Source of the DNA: Pseudomonadota bacterium
Lineage (GTDB): Bacteria; Pseudomonadota; Alphaproteobacteria; Acetobacterales; Acetobacteraceae
Assembly: GCA_021805485.1 (NCBI GenBank)
Contig: JAJZFF010000539.1
Coordinates: forward strand, 1 to 6,026
Direction: 5' to 3'
Length of the DNA stretch: 6,026 bases
A program made the position numbers and the translations under genes. The notes beneath the pieces were generated by a model, which ran no database searches, had not been told where the DNA came from, and was given only the letters and a program-made list of their open reading frames with translations. Positions 5,882 through 6,026 of this stretch are shown here, piece after piece; position 1 is the first letter of the stretch; every line of letters starts with the position of its first letter.

Positions 5882-6026
5882 ACTGTTGAGAGTCTGAGGT
5901 CGGTGGGCTGATTGGCGGCCATCGCGGGGATTTTGGGTAGGGTTGGGTTGCGAACAGCAACTCTGACCGGGAGACCCCCACGATGACCAATGACAAGATC
6001 GCCCTTCGTGACCTGCTTGAGAAGGG
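5881..6026 (+). mobile_element. left end of an IS256/Mutator-type insertion sequence, continuing past window
   Basis: The integrase frame loses its identity near 5881, and about 100 bases later an IS256-type transposase gene begins, the usual leader length for such elements. The probable terminal repeat starts GACTGTTGAGAGTCTGAGG. The leader includes a small hairpin (GTTGC at 5947-5951 with GCAAC at 5957-5961, extendable by two pairs). The right end and target duplication are outside the window, so the boundary is an inference from the two flanking reading frames. Confidence 0.6.
5983..6026 (+). CDS. IS256-family (Mutator-type) transposase, N-terminus only
   Basis: Only 15 codons are present: MTNDKIALRDLLEKG. 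This closely resembles the start of IS256-family DDE transposases from alphaproteobacteria, which commonly open with MTDDxxALxELxEK. GGGAG at 5969-5973 lies 9 bases before the ATG, so the start is well supported. The gene leaves the window, so the catalytic DDE residues cannot be inspected. The identification rests on a short N-terminal match and on the insertion-like position inside the integrase remnant. Confidence 0.65.
   Translation, partial: MTNDKIALRDLLEK

Noticed and set aside
1..6026. CRISPR arrays, tRNA or rRNA genes, and tRNA-linked attachment sites
   Set aside because: I saw no regularly spaced repeats, no tRNA cloverleaf or CCA end near the integrase remnant, and no direct repeat that could be called an att site.

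Overview
The window is GC-rich DNA (about 65% by eye). It has two ordinary chromosomal genes on the left, roughly 1-4640, and a pile of broken mobile elements on the right, roughly 4798-6026. The GC-rich codon use, the TonB-dependent receptor and the style of the IS66 TnpA suggest an alphaproteobacterium. An Acetobacteraceae (Acidiphilium-like) or sphingomonad relative is possible. This placement comes from remembered family resemblance, not a search, and is tentative.

Left part: a + strand gene, cut by the window start, encodes a YVTN/YncE beta-propeller fused to a PLC/AcpA-type phosphoesterase. It faces a complete - strand gene for a 775-residue TonB-dependent outer-membrane receptor. The two genes converge on a 234-base gap holding three stem-loops behind the phosphoesterase gene, the third followed by a T run, and a 15-bp stem-loop terminator for the receptor. 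Both products are expected in the envelope, the phosphoesterase by family since its N-terminus lies outside the window. A shared role in scavenging phosphorus or another nutrient is possible but only inferred.

Middle: 4515-4797 is the upstream region of the receptor gene. It has an AT-rich core around 4697-4720 and no promoter I can defend. The left end of an IS66-type element probably lies near 4798.

Right part: the IS66 tnpA (4882-5274) matches its family only to about residue 85, then runs into unrelated sequence, and tnpB, tnpC and the right end are missing. After an unassigned stretch comes a small AlpA-type regulator gene with a strong ribosome binding site (5404-5652, +). One base past its stop codon is the stop of a convergent - strand integrase remnant (5654-about 5881). 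This remnant keeps the catalytic-tyrosine end of a P4-type tyrosine recombinase and is missed by ATG-initiated ORF calling because its start is gone. An IS256/Mutator-type element appears to have cut it, and that element's transposase gene starts at 5983 and leaves the window. The segment reads as the eroded edge of an integrated genomic island that later collected insertion sequences. I found no convincing new biological system.
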